A stretch of 13,459 nucleotides of DNA from an uncultured Clostridia bacterium (GTDB lineage Bacteria > Bacillota > Clostridia > Christensenellales > Borkfalkiaceae): contig CANQUY010000040.1 in NCBI GenBank assembly GCA_947627125.1, positions 1-13,459 on the forward strand, in the 5' to 3' direction. Position 1 is the stretch's first letter, and every line of letters begins with the position of its first letter. Positions 13,447 through 13,459 of the stretch are shown piece after piece. A model generated the notes under the pieces. The model was not told the DNA's origin, ran no database searches, and saw nothing but the letters and a program-made list of their open reading frames with translations. A program made the position numbers and the translations under genes.

Positions 13447-13459
13447 CAAAATCATCACG
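13447..13459. other. Window end after the lipoprotein stop
   Basis: Only 13 bases follow the TAA; nothing can be called here, and any terminator or downstream partner gene lies outside the window. Confidence 0.6.

Overview
The window looks like chromosomal DNA of a Gram-positive, low-to-mid GC Bacillota (class Clostridia, probably an uncultured gut-type lineage). The reasons are purine-rich Shine-Dalgarno sites, a SpoVB-type flippase typical of endospore formers and their relatives, a lipoprotein signal peptide, and GLUG and H-x-W-type surface modules common in gut Clostridia. The taxonomic placement is inference; no rRNA or tRNA gene is present to anchor it.

Region 1 (2-7283, + strand) is the 3' part of a surface-polysaccharide operon. 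It holds the C-terminal part of a class I mannose-6-phosphate isomerase, a GT4 glycosyltransferase, a GT32-type glycosyltransferase, a Gtf3/galactofuranosyltransferase-like protein, UDP-galactopyranose mutase (glf), a Wzy-type polymerase and a Wzx-type flippase. Genes overlap or are separated by at most 21 bases, so co-transcription is likely. Together they describe a Wzx/Wzy-dependent glycan that probably contains galactofuranose: Glf makes UDP-Galf, the transferases build the repeat unit on the inner membrane face, Wzx flips it and Wzy polymerises it. The initiating phosphoglycosyltransferase, chain-length control genes and promoter must lie upstream of the window. The operon ends at a strong hairpin that can also serve the convergent gene.

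Region 2 (7307-9154) has a SpoVB/MurJ-like MOP flippase on the minus strand and, divergently, a small two-LysM protein with no evident signal peptide. Their starts are a few bases apart, around an AT-rich palindrome. The pairing suggests a spore-envelope or cell-wall role.

Region 3 (9155-9648) is a non-coding repeat nest. It has a 14-bp tandem repeat and five copies, in both orientations, of an interspersed repeat whose two ends are complementary. The complementary positions differ in a compensatory way between copies. One copy contains a nested long hairpin followed by a T-run.

Region 4 (9649-13446) is a divergent pair: a 95-aa XRE-type regulator on the minus strand and a 1119-aa surface lipoprotein on the plus strand. 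The 150-bp spacer holds a perfect-consensus sigma-A promoter (TTGACA, 17 bp, TATAAT) with a palindromic operator in its spacer, and three further operator-like sites spaced 42, 22 and 22 bp apart. This operator array, with its dedicated regulator and large modular lipoprotein, is the most distinctive system here. No mobile-element gene, CRISPR array, rRNA or tRNA was seen.
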